A stretch of 64,000 bases of DNA from Fimbriimonas sp. Lineage in GTDB: Bacteria > Armatimonadota > Fimbriimonadia > Fimbriimonadales > Fimbriimonadaceae. Made by a program: the position numbers and the translations under genes. Numbering within the stretch: the first letter of the stretch is position 1; each line of letters starts with the position of its first letter. Under the pieces are notes generated by a model that was not told the origin of the DNA, ran no database searches, and was given only the letters and a program-made list of their open reading frames with translations. This document shows positions 41,756 through 51,684 of this stretch, in pieces. Location: the NCBI GenBank assembly GCA_031292555.1, contig JARLGV010000111.1, forward strand, positions 32,471-96,470, read 5' to 3'.

Positions 41756-42925
41756 CTAGAGTTCGACCAGGCTGCTAATGGTTTCCATCTTGTCCTTTAC
41801 GGCATTGAGGAATTGAGCGGCGCGGGCGCCATTGCAGACGCGATGGTCGAAAGTCAGGGTGAGGTTCACGGAACGCTGCAGTTTCAGGTCTAGCGCGTCT
41901 GGCGCCAAAGTGTCGTGAACGGAACCCAGAAAGAGAGTTGCGACGGCAGGCGGAACCACGACTGGGATGGCGTTTAGCAGGTGGTAGCTCTGCATGTTCG
42001 TCAGGGAAATGGTCACTGCCTCGTTGGCTTGATCCTGACCGGTCCGGGCCAATGCGATCTGGTCTCTTGCCTTGGTGGCGAATTCCCGCCAAGTCAGAGT
42101 GTCAGCATCTGGGACGACGGCCAAAACGAGATCGTCTTCAGGCAAACTCACCGCGATGCCAAGCTGGACGTGATCGAATGTGCGCAGAACATCCTCTCCG
42201 ATCAAAGTCGATCGGAAAATCGGGAAGGCCTTGAGAGCTTGGGTGACTGCGAACGCGAACATCGTGAATGCGCTAGGTTGGAACGGATCGCCCGAGTGCT
42301 TGATTCTGGTTCGGCAGTTGTCGATCGGGTTCCAATTCGCCACGACCGTCATGGTGCCGGGAACGACCAGTTGCTGTCCGCGAACCAATCGGGATGCGAG
42401 GATCCTCTGTTTCGAGGACATGGTCGATTCGGAGAACGGATGGGCGGACGGATGGGCGCTCGACTTGCGTGACTCGATAAACGCGTCGATATCGGCAGGC
42501 AGCAGCTTTGCTCCGGAGACCGCGAGCTTAGCCAGATCCTCATCGGTGACGCCCTTCTCTCGCGCATAGGCGCGGGTACGCGGCGGCACGTTGGCGCCCC
42601 GAATTCCAGTGGCTCCTACTAATGAGGCGGGCTGGGCGCCTTCCGTGGCTGCGGCGCCGTGGACGACCATCTCCTGAACCTCTCCTTCGACCTCCATGCG
42701 GGCGACTTCAGCGCCGATCGCAAGTATGTCGTCCGGATGCCCGAGCCATTCAAGAAGAACGCCTTCGTAGGGAGACTCGACATCCATGACCGCTTTATCG
42801 GTCTCCATTTGATAGATCGGCTCGTCGCGTTTGACGTTGTCGCCGGGCTGCTTGAGAACGGCTACTAAGCGGGCTTCTTGGAGTCCTTCTCCAATCTGAG
42901 GGATACGTACCGAAATGACTGCCAT
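41756..42925 (-). CDS. 2-oxo acid dehydrogenase E2 acyltransferase with altered active-site motif
   Basis: 389 aa from ATG 42925 with AGGAA upstream. Domains in order: lipoyl domain (1-78) with the lipoyl Lys 44 in METDKAV; peripheral subunit-binding domain (about 115-155, PPRTRAYAREKGVTDEDLAKLAVSG); and the catalytic acyltransferase domain (about 170-389). The catalytic motif normally DHRxxDG reads DHRVCNG (360-366): His 361 is present, but the Asp that assists it is Asn 365. Acyl transfer may be weak or altered. No E1 or E3 genes are adjacent; it heads an operon with the amidotransferase, biotin carrier and HMG-CoA lyase. Confidence 0.9.
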   Translation of the reverse strand: MAVISVRIPQIGEGLQEARLVAVLKQPGDNVKRDEPIYQMETDKAVMDVESPYEGVLLEWLGHPDDILAIGAEVARMEVEGEVQEMVVHGAAATEGAQPASLVGATGIRGANVPPRTRAYAREKGVTDEDLAKLAVSGAKLLPADIDAFIESRKSSAHPSAHPFSESTMSSKQRILASRLVRGQQLVVPGTMTVVANWNPIDNCRTRIKHSGDPFQPSAFTMFAFAVTQALKAFPIFRSTLIGEDVLRTFDHVQLGIAVSLPEDDLVLAVVPDADTLTWREFATKARDQIALARTGQDQANEAVTISLTNMQSYHLLNAIPVVVPPAVATLFLGSVHDTLAPDALDLKLQRSVNLTLTFDHRVCNGARAAQFLNAVKDKMETISSLVEL

Positions 42926-43057
42926 GTGATTTCCTGCAAAGTTTGGCATACAGATCGCGGCTTCGCGATAGGACGTGCCAATGCATTCTGCTTCCGAGCG
43001 GGATTGACGTGCCTGTCGATCGTTCTGTACCTTTCAATCCGGCTTACTTCTGTTCTC

Positions 43058-46000
43058 CTAGTCGGCGGTGTATCTCAGGCATTCGGCAATCAGTTCCTCG
43101 AACTGCCTCTCCAGCCTTTCGACGTGCCGGTATGGCTGGCCTATTTCCGATAGCGATTCGACTTCCTGACAGGTATCGGCAAAGTGATTTGCACCGATTG
43201 ACCGACTGCTTCCGATGAGCGTATGCGAGACTCGGTTTGCCAGAGCGTGGGACTGGGTGCGAATGGCCCTCGAAAGCTGCTCCATGAGAGGCGGCATCGT
43301 TGTCAAATAGACCCTAAGAATTTCCTTCTCGAACTCGGGGTCGTTGTTTGACATGTCGTGCAGGTATTCCCAGTTCAAGCGCGAAGCTTCTCGAGATTCC
43401 GGCTTAAGCCAAGCCATCAGCTTCTCGACTAGTTCTTGCGGTCTGACTGGCTTGCTGATGTAATCGTCCATTCCGGCATCGATACATCGCTCTCGATCGC
43501 CCTGCATCGCATGGGCCGTCATCGCGAGTATCACGACGCGTTGCTTGTCGGGCTCGTTCTTTCGGATCAGACCCGTAGCCGTCAGGCCGTCCATTTCGGG
43601 CATTTGGACATCCATCAAGATCGCATCGTATCGTCCTTTCTGTGCAAACTCTACTGCGGCCCTTCCATTTACTACACTGTCCACCTGAAAGCCCATTCTT
43701 TCGAGTTGGTGGACGGCTACTGTCTGGTTGACCGCGTTGTCCTCCGCCAAAAGCACGGTCATGCCGGCGAATAACGCCGGTTTGTTCAGCAAGTCCAGTT
43801 CGAACTGGTCTGTACGCTCCAGGAGAACGTGTTCCACCGACTTACGTGTGAATGGAGGAGCAATCGTGCCGTCGAATCCGGGAGGAGGCGACACGCCGCC
43901 GACGGTCAACAGGACAAGGTTTACGTTGTTCCCGTTGGATATCTCTTGAAGCGATCCCCAGGTGTCACGGTCGATCGACTCGTCGTCGACGATTACTGAG
44001 ATCGAGGTTTCCGCTTGAACCTGTGGTGCGACCTCACAAGGATCCTCGTGGGCAGAGACATTGGCGCCAATACCGGTCAGGAAGCGGGAGAGATATTGCT
44101 TTGTGTGCATATTGCTCGTCAAGAGCACTACCCGATGTCCATTCAGAATAGGAAAAATCGGACGCGATTCCGACTGCTCCAGAGGCAGGAAAACGTCGAA
44201 CCGGCTCCCCTTGTTTGGCTGGCTGGTGAGCCTGACGCTTCCTTTCATCAGCTCTACCAATTGACGGACAATAGCCAACCCGAGGCCGGTTCCTCCGTAA
44301 CGGCGGGTTGTCGAACCGTCGGCTTGGGTGAAGCTGTCGAATATCGCCTGGTGGCGCTCTTCCGCAATACCAAGGCCGGTGTCTTCTACCCAGAGTTGGA
44401 CTCCCTCTGCGCTTGTCCGGAGTCCCAATGTTACAGAGCCCTGACTTGTGAACTTGACTGCATTGCTTGTCAAGTTGGTCAATATCTGTCGAATCCGAGT
44501 CGAGTCGCCGCGGTATTGTGCTGGAGAACTCCAGTCGGCATCGATCCGGAGATCGAGGCCCTTCTCTTGGGAAGATCGGCCCACGATCGTAGCCACGTCC
44601 TCGACTATCTCAAGAACATCGATGTCGTCATCCTCCAGTGCGAGCTTGCCCGCTTCGATTTTCGAGAAATCGAGGATGTCGTTGAGAATCGTCATGAGCC
44701 CATCTGCACTCGTGCGAATCGTGTAGGCACACTGCCGTTGATCCTGGGTCAGGTTCGAGTCGAGCAGCATCTCTGCCATGCCGATGACGCCGTTCATCGG
44801 AGTGCGGATCTCGTGACTCATGTTGGCAAGGAACTCAGACTTGAGTCGAGAAGCCTCGATCGCCTGCTCGCGTGCACGCATGATCGCGTCTTCGGCGATC
44901 TGCTGCTCGGTGACATCCTGAACGACGCCGACCACCCGGCTTCGAACTCCTTCCGCGTCGTAAAGAATACGGGCGCTTGTCACGACGTAGCGCATCTCGC
45001 CGTTTGGCCGATAGATGCGCCGTTTGACTCGATACGGATCTCCCGTTTCCATCGTGTGCCGAATACTGGCCCTGACACGGTCCCTATCTTCGGGGTGAAT
45101 CGTTTTTTGGAGATCCTCCATAGTAGGCGGGGAGAATCTCGAGTCCATACCGTAGATCTCGTACGTCTTTGGACTCCACCAAACGTCATCGGTTACGAGG
45201 TCCAGCTCCCATGCGCCCAGGTTGGCGATATCCTGTGCTTCCAGCAAGCGTGCTTGACTCTCCTTCAGAGCCATTTCGTCGTGCTTTTGCTGTGTGATGT
45301 CCTTATGCGAGCCGGCGACTCGGACGATGTTTCCTTCGTCGTCATAGACTGCCTTACCCCTGGAGACAATCCAGCGCCAGGTTCCGTCTTTATGGCGCAT
45401 GCGGAATTCCACCTCATGCAGCCCGTCTCGATTTTCGGTGAAGCCCGCTCTGTACTGGGTCACCGCCGGGATGTCGTCGGGATGGATGCGGTTGATCCAT
45501 GTCTCGAACTGGTTTGGCAGTTCGTGGTCCTTGTAGCCGATGATCTCTTTCCACCGGGGAGAGTAATAGTGAGTACCGGAAAGGGTGTCGATGTCCCAGA
45601 TCCCGTCTTGAGACCCCTCGGCCGCCAATTCGAACCCCTTTCGACTCCATAACAGGGCCGCTTGAGCCTCGCGTTCGGATGTGACGTCGATGCCGATTCC
45701 GACAATCGACTCAATCTCACCTTCCGGGTTCAGGATGGCGGTGAAGCAGCCTTTCAGTAGACAGACGCCTCCCTGTTTTCGCTTCCAAGGCGTCTCACAG
45801 TGGATAGTTTCCTTGAGTTGGACGATCTGACTTAACTTCTCGTGGGCGGCTTCGATCAGGCCGTCCGGCACCATGACATCCATGTAGCGCTTCCCGACAA
45901 GGTCTGCCTCGGTGAAGCCCGTAATGGCCGTGTATGCCGGATTGACGCGCAAGATCACGCCTTGGCGGTCAAAGACCACGATCGCGGAGTCTGCGTTCTG

Positions 46001-46099
46001 GAAGATTGCCGAAAGAAAGGCTTGGTCTTGGTCTCGTCGAGCCGCAGCATGGCGCCTGCTCTCCGTTGCTTTTGTGACGTCCCTTTCGCCCTTAGCCAT
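43058..46099 (-). CDS. Hybrid sensor histidine kinase with three PAS domains, receiver and HPt
   Basis: 1013 aa, no membrane segment, so a cytoplasmic sensor. Domains: PAS (about 28-145), PAS-PAC (150-270), PAS-PAC (283-405), HisKA with phospho-His 429 in MSHEIRTPMNG, HATPase (about 525-640, VEDTGLGI and GGTGLGLAI), and a degenerate receiver (about 654-760) lacking the phospho-Asp. A true receiver follows (780-895; D830, K883), then an HPt domain (910-1005) with H959 in HTLIGSS. It can run a full internal phosphorelay, but no response regulator is adjacent. Ligand unknown. Confidence 0.93.
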   Translation of the reverse strand: MAKGERDVTKATESRRHAAARRDQDQAFLSAIFQNADSAIVVFDRQGVILRVNPAYTAITGFTEADLVGKRYMDVMVPDGLIEAAHEKLSQIVQLKETIHCETPWKRKQGGVCLLKGCFTAILNPEGEIESIVGIGIDVTSEREAQAALLWSRKGFELAAEGSQDGIWDIDTLSGTHYYSPRWKEIIGYKDHELPNQFETWINRIHPDDIPAVTQYRAGFTENRDGLHEVEFRMRHKDGTWRWIVSRGKAVYDDEGNIVRVAGSHKDITQQKHDEMALKESQARLLEAQDIANLGAWELDLVTDDVWWSPKTYEIYGMDSRFSPPTMEDLQKTIHPEDRDRVRASIRHTMETGDPYRVKRRIYRPNGEMRYVVTSARILYDAEGVRSRVVGVVQDVTEQQIAEDAIMRAREQAIEASRLKSEFLANMSHEIRTPMNGVIGMAEMLLDSNLTQDQRQCAYTIRTSADGLMTILNDILDFSKIEAGKLALEDDDIDVLEIVEDVATIVGRSSQEKGLDLRIDADWSSPAQYRGDSTRIRQILTNLTSNAVKFTSQGSVTLGLRTSAEGVQLWVEDTGLGIAEERHQAIFDSFTQADGSTTRRYGGTGLGLAIVRQLVELMKGSVRLTSQPNKGSRFDVFLPLEQSESRPIFPILNGHRVVLLTSNMHTKQYLSRFLTGIGANVSAHEDPCEVAPQVQAETSISVIVDDESIDRDTWGSLQEISNGNNVNLVLLTVGGVSPPPGFDGTIAPPFTRKSVEHVLLERTDQFELDLLNKPALFAGMTVLLAEDNAVNQTVAVHQLERMGFQVDSVVNGRAAVEFAQKGRYDAILMDVQMPEMDGLTATGLIRKNEPDKQRVVILAMTAHAMQGDRERCIDAGMDDYISKPVRPQELVEKLMAWLKPESREASRLNWEYLHDMSNNDPEFEKEILRVYLTTMPPLMEQLSRAIRTQSHALANRVSHTLIGSSRSIGANHFADTCQEVESLSEIGQPYRHVERLERQFEELIAECLRYTAD

Positions 46100-46216
46100 G
46101 ACTCATCGACTGCTCGACACAGATATTGTCTGTCAGCTTTCCGGAAATATAAGGCCCCGGTGCAGTTTAACTTGTTTGGCTCCAAGGAATGAAGCTGAGG
46201 AGGGTCACACCTTCGT

Positions 46217-47737
46217 GTGTCAAACTCCGAAGCTGTGAGCAGCAATCTCGGAATTACTTCGCGCGAAGCGAATTACAGCGAATGGTACAACGACCTGGTT
46301 CTCAAAGCCGACTTGGCGGATTACTCCGCCGTGCGCGGCTGCATGGTGATCAAGCCGCACGGATACGCACTTTGGGAACTCATGCAGCGCGCGTTGGACG
46401 ACATGTTCAAGGCCACTGGACACGTCAACGCCTACTTCCCGCTGTTCATCCCGCGTTCGTTCCTTGAGAGGGAAGCGGAGCACGTCGAAGGATTCGCCAA
46501 AGAATGCGCGGTCGTGACGCATCACCGGCTAAAAGCCAATCCAAACGGCACGGGGCTCATCCCTGACCCCGAGGCGAAGCTCGAAGAGGAACTCATCGTT
46601 CGTCCGACCAGTGAGACGGTCATCTGGAATACCTACACCAAATGGATCCAGAGCTATCGGGATCTACCGTTGCTCATCAATCAATGGGCGAACGTCGTTC
46701 GTTGGGAGATGCGGACTCGCCTGTTCCTTCGCACCGCCGAGTTCCTGTGGCAGGAGGGGCACACCGCCCATGCAACCTATGAGGAGGCTGAAGAGGAGGC
46801 GCTGACCATTCTTAACGAGTGCTATACGAAGTTCGCCGAGGAGTGGATGGCGGTGCCGGTCCTCAAGGGGATCAAGAGCAAGAACGAAACTTTTCCGGGC
46901 GCCGACCATACCTATTGCATCGAAGCACTGACTCAGGATAAACGGGTGATTCAGGCGGGAACGTCCCATCACCTTGGGCAGAACTTTGCGAAAGCATTCG
47001 GAACCCAGTTCGTAGACAAGGACAACACGTTGAAGTACGTTTACGCAACATCCTGGGGGGTCTCAACCCGCCTTATCGGAACGTTGATCATGGCGCACTC
47101 CGACGATAAGGGGCTCGTTTGCCCTCCCAAGCTCGCACCCGTCCAAGTCGTGATCGTTCCGATGGGCCGCGACGACGAAACGAGGCTCCGCACATTCGCC
47201 GCAAGCGACGACTTGGCTGCCCAGTTGAAGCTCAAGGGCATTCGCGTCAAGGTCGACAAGCGGGAGAAGGAGAGCCCAGGTTTCAAGTACAACTACTGGG
47301 AGCTGCGCGGCGTGCCGGTTCGCATCGAAGTCGGCCCAAGAGACCTCGACTCTGGCGCCTTGCCGGTATCCCGCCGGGATAGCGGCGAGAAGGCTCCCGT
47401 GGCGCTTGACGAGGTCGTCGAGCGATGCGTGGACTTGATGGTAGAGATCCAGCAGGCGATCTACGACAAGGCGCTGGCGTTTCGTGAAGCCTGCACGCGC
47501 CGCGTGGATACGTGGGAGGAGTTCGAATCCGCGTTCGCCGGAGAAGGGGGCGCCGGACTGATCGTGGCCCACTGGGACGGTACTCCCGAAACCGAACAGA
47601 TCATCGCCGATCGCACGAAGGCCACGATCCGGTGCATCCCGCTGACCCCCCTCGACCCATCCGACGAGGTTCCAGGCGTTTGTATCCTGACCGGCAAACC
47701 CAGCTCTCGCCGGGTCGTCTTCGCCAAAGCATATTGA
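46217..47737 (+). CDS. proS: Prolyl-tRNA synthetase, archaeal/eukaryotic-type (type 3)
   Basis: 506 aa from a GTG start; a second GTG seven codons in is possible. It has class II motif 2 [26 protein letters not shown], motif 3 [12 protein letters not shown], and the C-terminal anticodon-binding and zinc-type end ([19 protein letters not shown]). The editing (INS) domain found between motifs 2 and 3 in typical bacterial ProS is missing, and the length fits the type 3 group shared with archaea and some bacteria. It charges tRNA-Pro with proline. It is divergent from the histidine kinase. Confidence 0.95.
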   Translation: MSNSEAVSSNLGITSREANYSEWYNDLVLKADLADYSAVRGCMVIKPHGYALWELMQRALDDMFKATGHVNAYFPLFIPRSFLEREAEHVEGFAKECAVVTHHRLKANPNGTGLIPDPEAKLEEELIVRPTSETVIWNTYTKWIQSYRDLPLLINQWANVVRWEMRTRLFLRTAEFLWQEGHTAHATYEEAEEEALTILNECYTKFAEEWMAVPVLKGIKSKNETFPGADHTYCIEALTQDKRVIQAGTSHHLGQNFAKAFGTQFVDKDNTLKYVYATSWGVSTRLIGTLIMAHSDDKGLVCPPKLAPVQVVIVPMGRDDETRLRTFAASDDLAAQLKLKGIRVKVDKREKESPGFKYNYWELRGVPVRIEVGPRDLDSGALPVSRRDSGEKAPVALDEVVERCVDLMVEIQQAIYDKALAFREACTRRVDTWEEFESAFAGEGGAGLIVAHWDGTPETEQIIADRTKATIRCIPLTPLDPSDEVPGVCILTGKPSSRRVVFAKAY

Positions 47738-47799
47738 TCGAGGCCACCATCTGTCGTTGATCGGCCTTGCTTGGTCACGACCACAATGGCCCTAACGAC

Positions 47800-47825
47800 C
47801 ATTCCCCCCGTCTGCGGGGGGAATG
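47800..47825. other. Strong GC-rich hairpin after proS
   Basis: CATTCCCCCCG (47800-47810) pairs perfectly with CGGGGGGAATG (47815-47825) around the tetraloop TCTG. It lies 63 bases after the proS stop. No T run follows, so it is not a standard terminator; a second short hairpin, CACCC/GGGTG, lies near 47903. The two may act together as a 3' end or be a structured element in the 284-base gap before the htpX-like gene. Confidence 0.5.
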
Positions 47826-48021
47826 GAAGCGTGGCGGTCATTTCCATCGAGATCACGGCCGAATATCGACGCACTTATTGTCAGCCGTCGGAACTCGATT
47901 CCCACCCTGCGGGTGATCCCGCACCTTCGATGCTCCAGCCGAATGTTCGCACCGCGTACCTGTGGTCCTGACTGGCGAAAATACTGAGAGATATTGCCAT
48001 AAACGGGAATATGATATAGGT

Positions 48022-49836
48022 ATGTCGAAACTTCTTGGGGCCTCGATGTTGGTAATCGTCGCCATTTTGGGATTGGTGTTCGCGATCGGGTTCCTGGTTC
48101 TCTTGAAGTTGAACCTTCCAATGGGTTTGACGATGGCCCTGACCGGCGGGTTTGCGGTGGCGATCGTCCTGCTGCAGTACTGCCTCGGACCGATGATCAT
48201 CGACTACATCGTCAAGGTCCGTTGGACCTCTCCCGACGAAATGGGATACGGTTCTGGGCAGTGGCTGGCGGGAGCTTGCGGTACTTTCCGCATTCCGATG
48301 CCTCGGATCGGCATTATCGAGGAGGCGGCCCCAAACGCCTTCACGTATGGGCACGGCGCCTACGATGCTCGGGTGGTTGTTACACGCGGGTTGATCGACA
48401 TGCTCTCGCCTGACGAGCTTAGGGCGGTTGTTGCCCACGAACTGGGCCATATCCGCAATCGCGATTTCATCGTCATGACGATGGTTCAAGCGCTCGTCCT
48501 TGCTCTTTGGACGCTGTATTACACGTCTCGAAGTTCGGGCCGGAACAACTGGTACATCGTCATCTGTGCCTACCTGGCCTACTGGGCCAGCTATTATGCT
48601 TCGCTTCTCCTTTCCAGGATTCGCGAATATATGGCGGACTACTCCTCGGCCCAAATCACCGGCAATCCGAACCACCTTTCCTATGCGCTCGTGAAGATCG
48701 CCTATGGACTGGCGAAGACCCAGACGGTAGGAGGCGCGACCGTTCCGGTATCGGGTGGATATAGGGCGCCTGCTCCGCCACCGGTTTCCGGGCAGCCAGC
48801 AAGTCTCTATTCGTACGACCAAGGGGCAGAAGCCCAACTGCGGGCTCAGATAGAGGCGGCTCGGTACGACGACGCACATGCGATCGCTGCCAGAGCCGTG
48901 GCGCCGCCTCCCGGTGCCGCTGCAGCCTCACCGAAAAAGGCCCCCGCGAAGCAGGCGTTCTCGGCCGCCCAACTTGGAGCGTTTGGCGTCATGGGCGTGT
49001 CGTCGATGCGCGCAGCGGTTGCATGGTCGGGCGCCGACGGTCTCGCCAATCCAGATACGTTCACGACTGCCGCTCGATGGGAACTGTTCAATCCATGGGG
49101 GCGAATCGGCGAGTTCTTCTCGACGCACCCGCTCACTGCGCTCCGCATCAAGGCGCTTCAGAAACTCAACCGGTTGTTCAATCAGCCGGACGCATTCGAT
49201 TTCTCGAAGATCCGGCCGGCGACGTACAAGGGATTTGCGCGCGACTTGGCGTTAGTAAGCCTGCCTTGGGTTGGGCTGATCGTCGGAGGGGCGGTTGCCG
49301 GTGCGGCGATCGCAGGCTCGCGCTCTTTCGATCCATCGGAGATATTCATGCCGCTCGCCGGTTTCTCGGGCGGACGCCTCCTCGTTCTCTTGTTCAGCTA
49401 CATGGGCGACTTCAAACCCACCAAGGTGATTCGGTTGCTCGGCGAGGTTGAAGTGTCCCACGTCAACCCAATTCCAGCCGCCTTGGAGGGGACCTTCACT
49501 GGCCGCATTTCCCCAGGCATCGCATGGGCGAGCGACTACATCGTCCAGGACGATTCTGGCTTTTTGGCGTGTCTATTTCGCCGCCCCCTCGGCTTGATGA
49601 AGCTATGGTTTGGCCTAACAAGCGCCGATCGATATGTTGGTCGCCGTGTCAGGGTCTATGGCTGGTACCGACGTTTCAACGCGCCGTATCTTGAGATTCA
49701 TCATTTCGAGGTGCTCGATACAGGAGAGATTGTCACGGCAAACTACTTCCCCTGGGCGGTGGCAGGCAACCTGCTGCTGACCGTCCTTTGTGTCGTGGCG
49801 ATCGTCATGTTCCACGGGATGGCGCATTCGCTCTAG
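48022..49836 (+). CDS. HtpX-like membrane zinc metalloprotease (M48)
   Basis: 604 aa from ATG 48022, the start that best begins the first membrane helix. Two N-terminal helices (about 5-28 and 36-58) precede the M48 domain with the zinc motif VVAHELGHIRNRD and the third ligand in REYMADYSSA, with two more helices between. This matches HtpX. The protein is twice the usual HtpX length: a Pro/Ala-rich linker (about 240-330) and a C-terminal membrane-associated part with three further helices (about 410-450 and the end) follow. It probably degrades damaged membrane proteins. The function of the C-terminal half is unknown. Confidence 0.88.
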   Translation: MSKLLGASMLVIVAILGLVFAIGFLVLLKLNLPMGLTMALTGGFAVAIVLLQYCLGPMIIDYIVKVRWTSPDEMGYGSGQWLAGACGTFRIPMPRIGIIEEAAPNAFTYGHGAYDARVVVTRGLIDMLSPDELRAVVAHELGHIRNRDFIVMTMVQALVLALWTLYYTSRSSGRNNWYIVICAYLAYWASYYASLLLSRIREYMADYSSAQITGNPNHLSYALVKIAYGLAKTQTVGGATVPVSGGYRAPAPPPVSGQPASLYSYDQGAEAQLRAQIEAARYDDAHAIAARAVAPPPGAAAASPKKAPAKQAFSAAQLGAFGVMGVSSMRAAVAWSGADGLANPDTFTTAARWELFNPWGRIGEFFSTHPLTALRIKALQKLNRLFNQPDAFDFSKIRPATYKGFARDLALVSLPWVGLIVGGAVAGAAIAGSRSFDPSEIFMPLAGFSGGRLLVLLFSYMGDFKPTKVIRLLGEVEVSHVNPIPAALEGTFTGRISPGIAWASDYIVQDDSGFLACLFRRPLGLMKLWFGLTSADRYVGRRVRVYGWYRRFNAPYLEIHHFEVLDTGEIVTANYFPWAVAGNLLLTVLCVVAIVMFHGMAHSL

Positions 49837-49862
49837 GCGCGAATGCGGGTAAAACCTAGTGG

Positions 49863-51671
49863 ATGGGCCTGATTTCGGTTTTTGCGGTCCTCGCGACTCT
49901 CTCTCGTCCCAACGTCCAGGCCGCTCAAACGCCGACAAAGCCATTCTTTTTGGATTCCCGCTTTGAACTCGCAGCGCCGTTGCCGACGGTGCCCGGCGTC
50001 ATGGTGGATACCTATTCCAACGGCTACGGCATCGCCCAGCAAACGGCAAAAGCGGACCAGTTACAGGCGCGTATCATCTGGATCGATGCCACCGCCAACA
50101 TCGACAAATACAACACGGAAGATAAGATCGTGTGGCTCGTTCACCAGATCAAGGCATCCGGGTTCAACACGATCGTCTTCGACATAAAGCCAATCTCCGG
50201 CCAAGTCGTCTACAAGAGTGCCATCGCCCCCAAGCTCACCGAGTGGAAGGGCGAAAAGCTGTCGCCCGATTTCGATCCGCTCACGTTCATGTGCCGTGAA
50301 GCCAAGGCAAACGACATCGGCCTCTTCGTCAGCATGAACGCTTTCAGCGAAGGGCACCGGCTCTTTCAGGTGGGACCAGGTTACGAAAAGAAGGACTGGC
50401 AAACTGTGCTCTATGAGCCCAAGCCGGCGATTCGGCTCGACGACGGCCCTCCAATCGACCTGGCGGTGCCGTTCGATAAGGCGGAGCCAGGAGCGGTGTC
50501 TATTTTCACTTCGGCAGACAAAGTGCCGAAGACGGATCTTGACGGATTTGCGATAATCGTCTCCAAGGAGATGAAGATGTTGTCGACGGTGGAGGGCCTG
50601 GCCCTCGCCGACGGCATCAAATCATTGGACAAGGGTTCGATCGTCGTTTACGGCGCGGCATCGGCGGGGGCCTTTCTCAAGCAGCACTTCCAGCAGAACG
50701 GTGCGGTTTCGTTCGATACGACCGCTAACTTCGTGCCGATATCCGAGCGGCCGGAAGAGCAGTATCCGTTGATGGTCAACCCGAACAACCCGGATGTCCA
50801 GCAGTACGAGATCTCGCTGGCACAGGAGGTCGTGCGGGAATATCCAGTCGACGGCATTATCTACGACGACCGCTTCCGCTACGGCGGGATTAACGCCGAC
50901 TTCAGCGAACTGACCCGTGCCAAATTCGAGGAGTATGTCGGCAAGAAGCTGACCTGGCCGGACGATGTCTTCAAGTTCACCCTCAGTCAGGCCTTGTCCA
51001 GAGGCATACGGCCCGGTCCCTATTACGACGCGTGGCTTGCGTGGAGGGCTCAGGTTCTCCACGACTATCTCGCTCGAGTTCGTCGCTCCATCAAGCTGTT
51101 ACGACCGTCGGTCGAACTCGGAATCTACGTCGGATCCTGGTATGGAGAATATTCGTCGCTCGGCGACAACTATGCTTCGCCACAGGCGGACCCTGGCTTC
51201 TGGTATCTTTCCCGGCCCTACAAGGCGGCAGGCAATGCGCCACTGCTGGATTTCTTGATTTCGGGCTGTTACTATCCGACGGCGACCATCTACGACGCGA
51301 TGGTTCGGGGAGTAGGCGTCGGGAACTGCGTCGAGTCAGCCGCAATCTTGACGAACCGTTTGGTGCGCGACGAGTGTTGGACCTACGCGGGTATCGCGCT
51401 CTCCGATTTTAAAGACAATCCCGAAGGGCTCCTGAATGCCCTTCAAGCGGCATGCGCCTCTTCGCAAGGAGTCATGGTCTTCGACCTATCACACGACATC
51501 TTCCCGATGTGGCCGGTATTCGCCAAGGCGTTCGCTCAACCGCGTCGGGCGCCCCACTCTAGCGAGCGCGCACTCGAGATGGTGCGTCGACGTCGTCTTC
51601 AGTACGACCGACAAGGACTCAAGGAGCCACCAATCATTATTTCTGCCGGCACTGCCGGCACTGGGCAATAA
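49863..51671 (+). CDS. Secreted putative glycoside hydrolase, GHL10/DUF4015-like
   Basis: 602 aa with a short signal peptide (MGLISVFAVLATLSRPNVQA). The barrel region starts ARIIWIDATANIDKYNTEDKIVWLVHQIKASGFNTIVFDIKP and shows VSMNAFSEGHRLF, YPVDGIIYDDRFRYGGINADFSELTRAKFEEYVGKKL, and VELGIYVGSWYGEYSSLG, the pattern of the GHL10/DUF4015 putative glycosidase families related to GH13-like barrels. The Asp pair in IIYDDRFRY is the likely acid/base region, inferred by analogy. It probably acts on a polysaccharide outside the cell. The carbonic anhydrase gene follows after 13 bases. Confidence 0.8.
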   Translation: MGLISVFAVLATLSRPNVQAAQTPTKPFFLDSRFELAAPLPTVPGVMVDTYSNGYGIAQQTAKADQLQARIIWIDATANIDKYNTEDKIVWLVHQIKASGFNTIVFDIKPISGQVVYKSAIAPKLTEWKGEKLSPDFDPLTFMCREAKANDIGLFVSMNAFSEGHRLFQVGPGYEKKDWQTVLYEPKPAIRLDDGPPIDLAVPFDKAEPGAVSIFTSADKVPKTDLDGFAIIVSKEMKMLSTVEGLALADGIKSLDKGSIVVYGAASAGAFLKQHFQQNGAVSFDTTANFVPISERPEEQYPLMVNPNNPDVQQYEISLAQEVVREYPVDGIIYDDRFRYGGINADFSELTRAKFEEYVGKKLTWPDDVFKFTLSQALSRGIRPGPYYDAWLAWRAQVLHDYLARVRRSIKLLRPSVELGIYVGSWYGEYSSLGDNYASPQADPGFWYLSRPYKAAGNAPLLDFLISGCYYPTATIYDAMVRGVGVGNCVESAAILTNRLVRDECWTYAGIALSDFKDNPEGLLNALQAACASSQGVMVFDLSHDIFPMWPVFAKAFAQPRRAPHSSERALEMVRRRRLQYDRQGLKEPPIIISAGTAGTGQ

Positions 51672-51684
51672 AGGGAGAGAAACG

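Noticed and set aside
44015..45652. 545-codon frame on the + strand
   Set aside because: It is antisense to the hybrid histidine kinase and shows no recognisable protein pattern.
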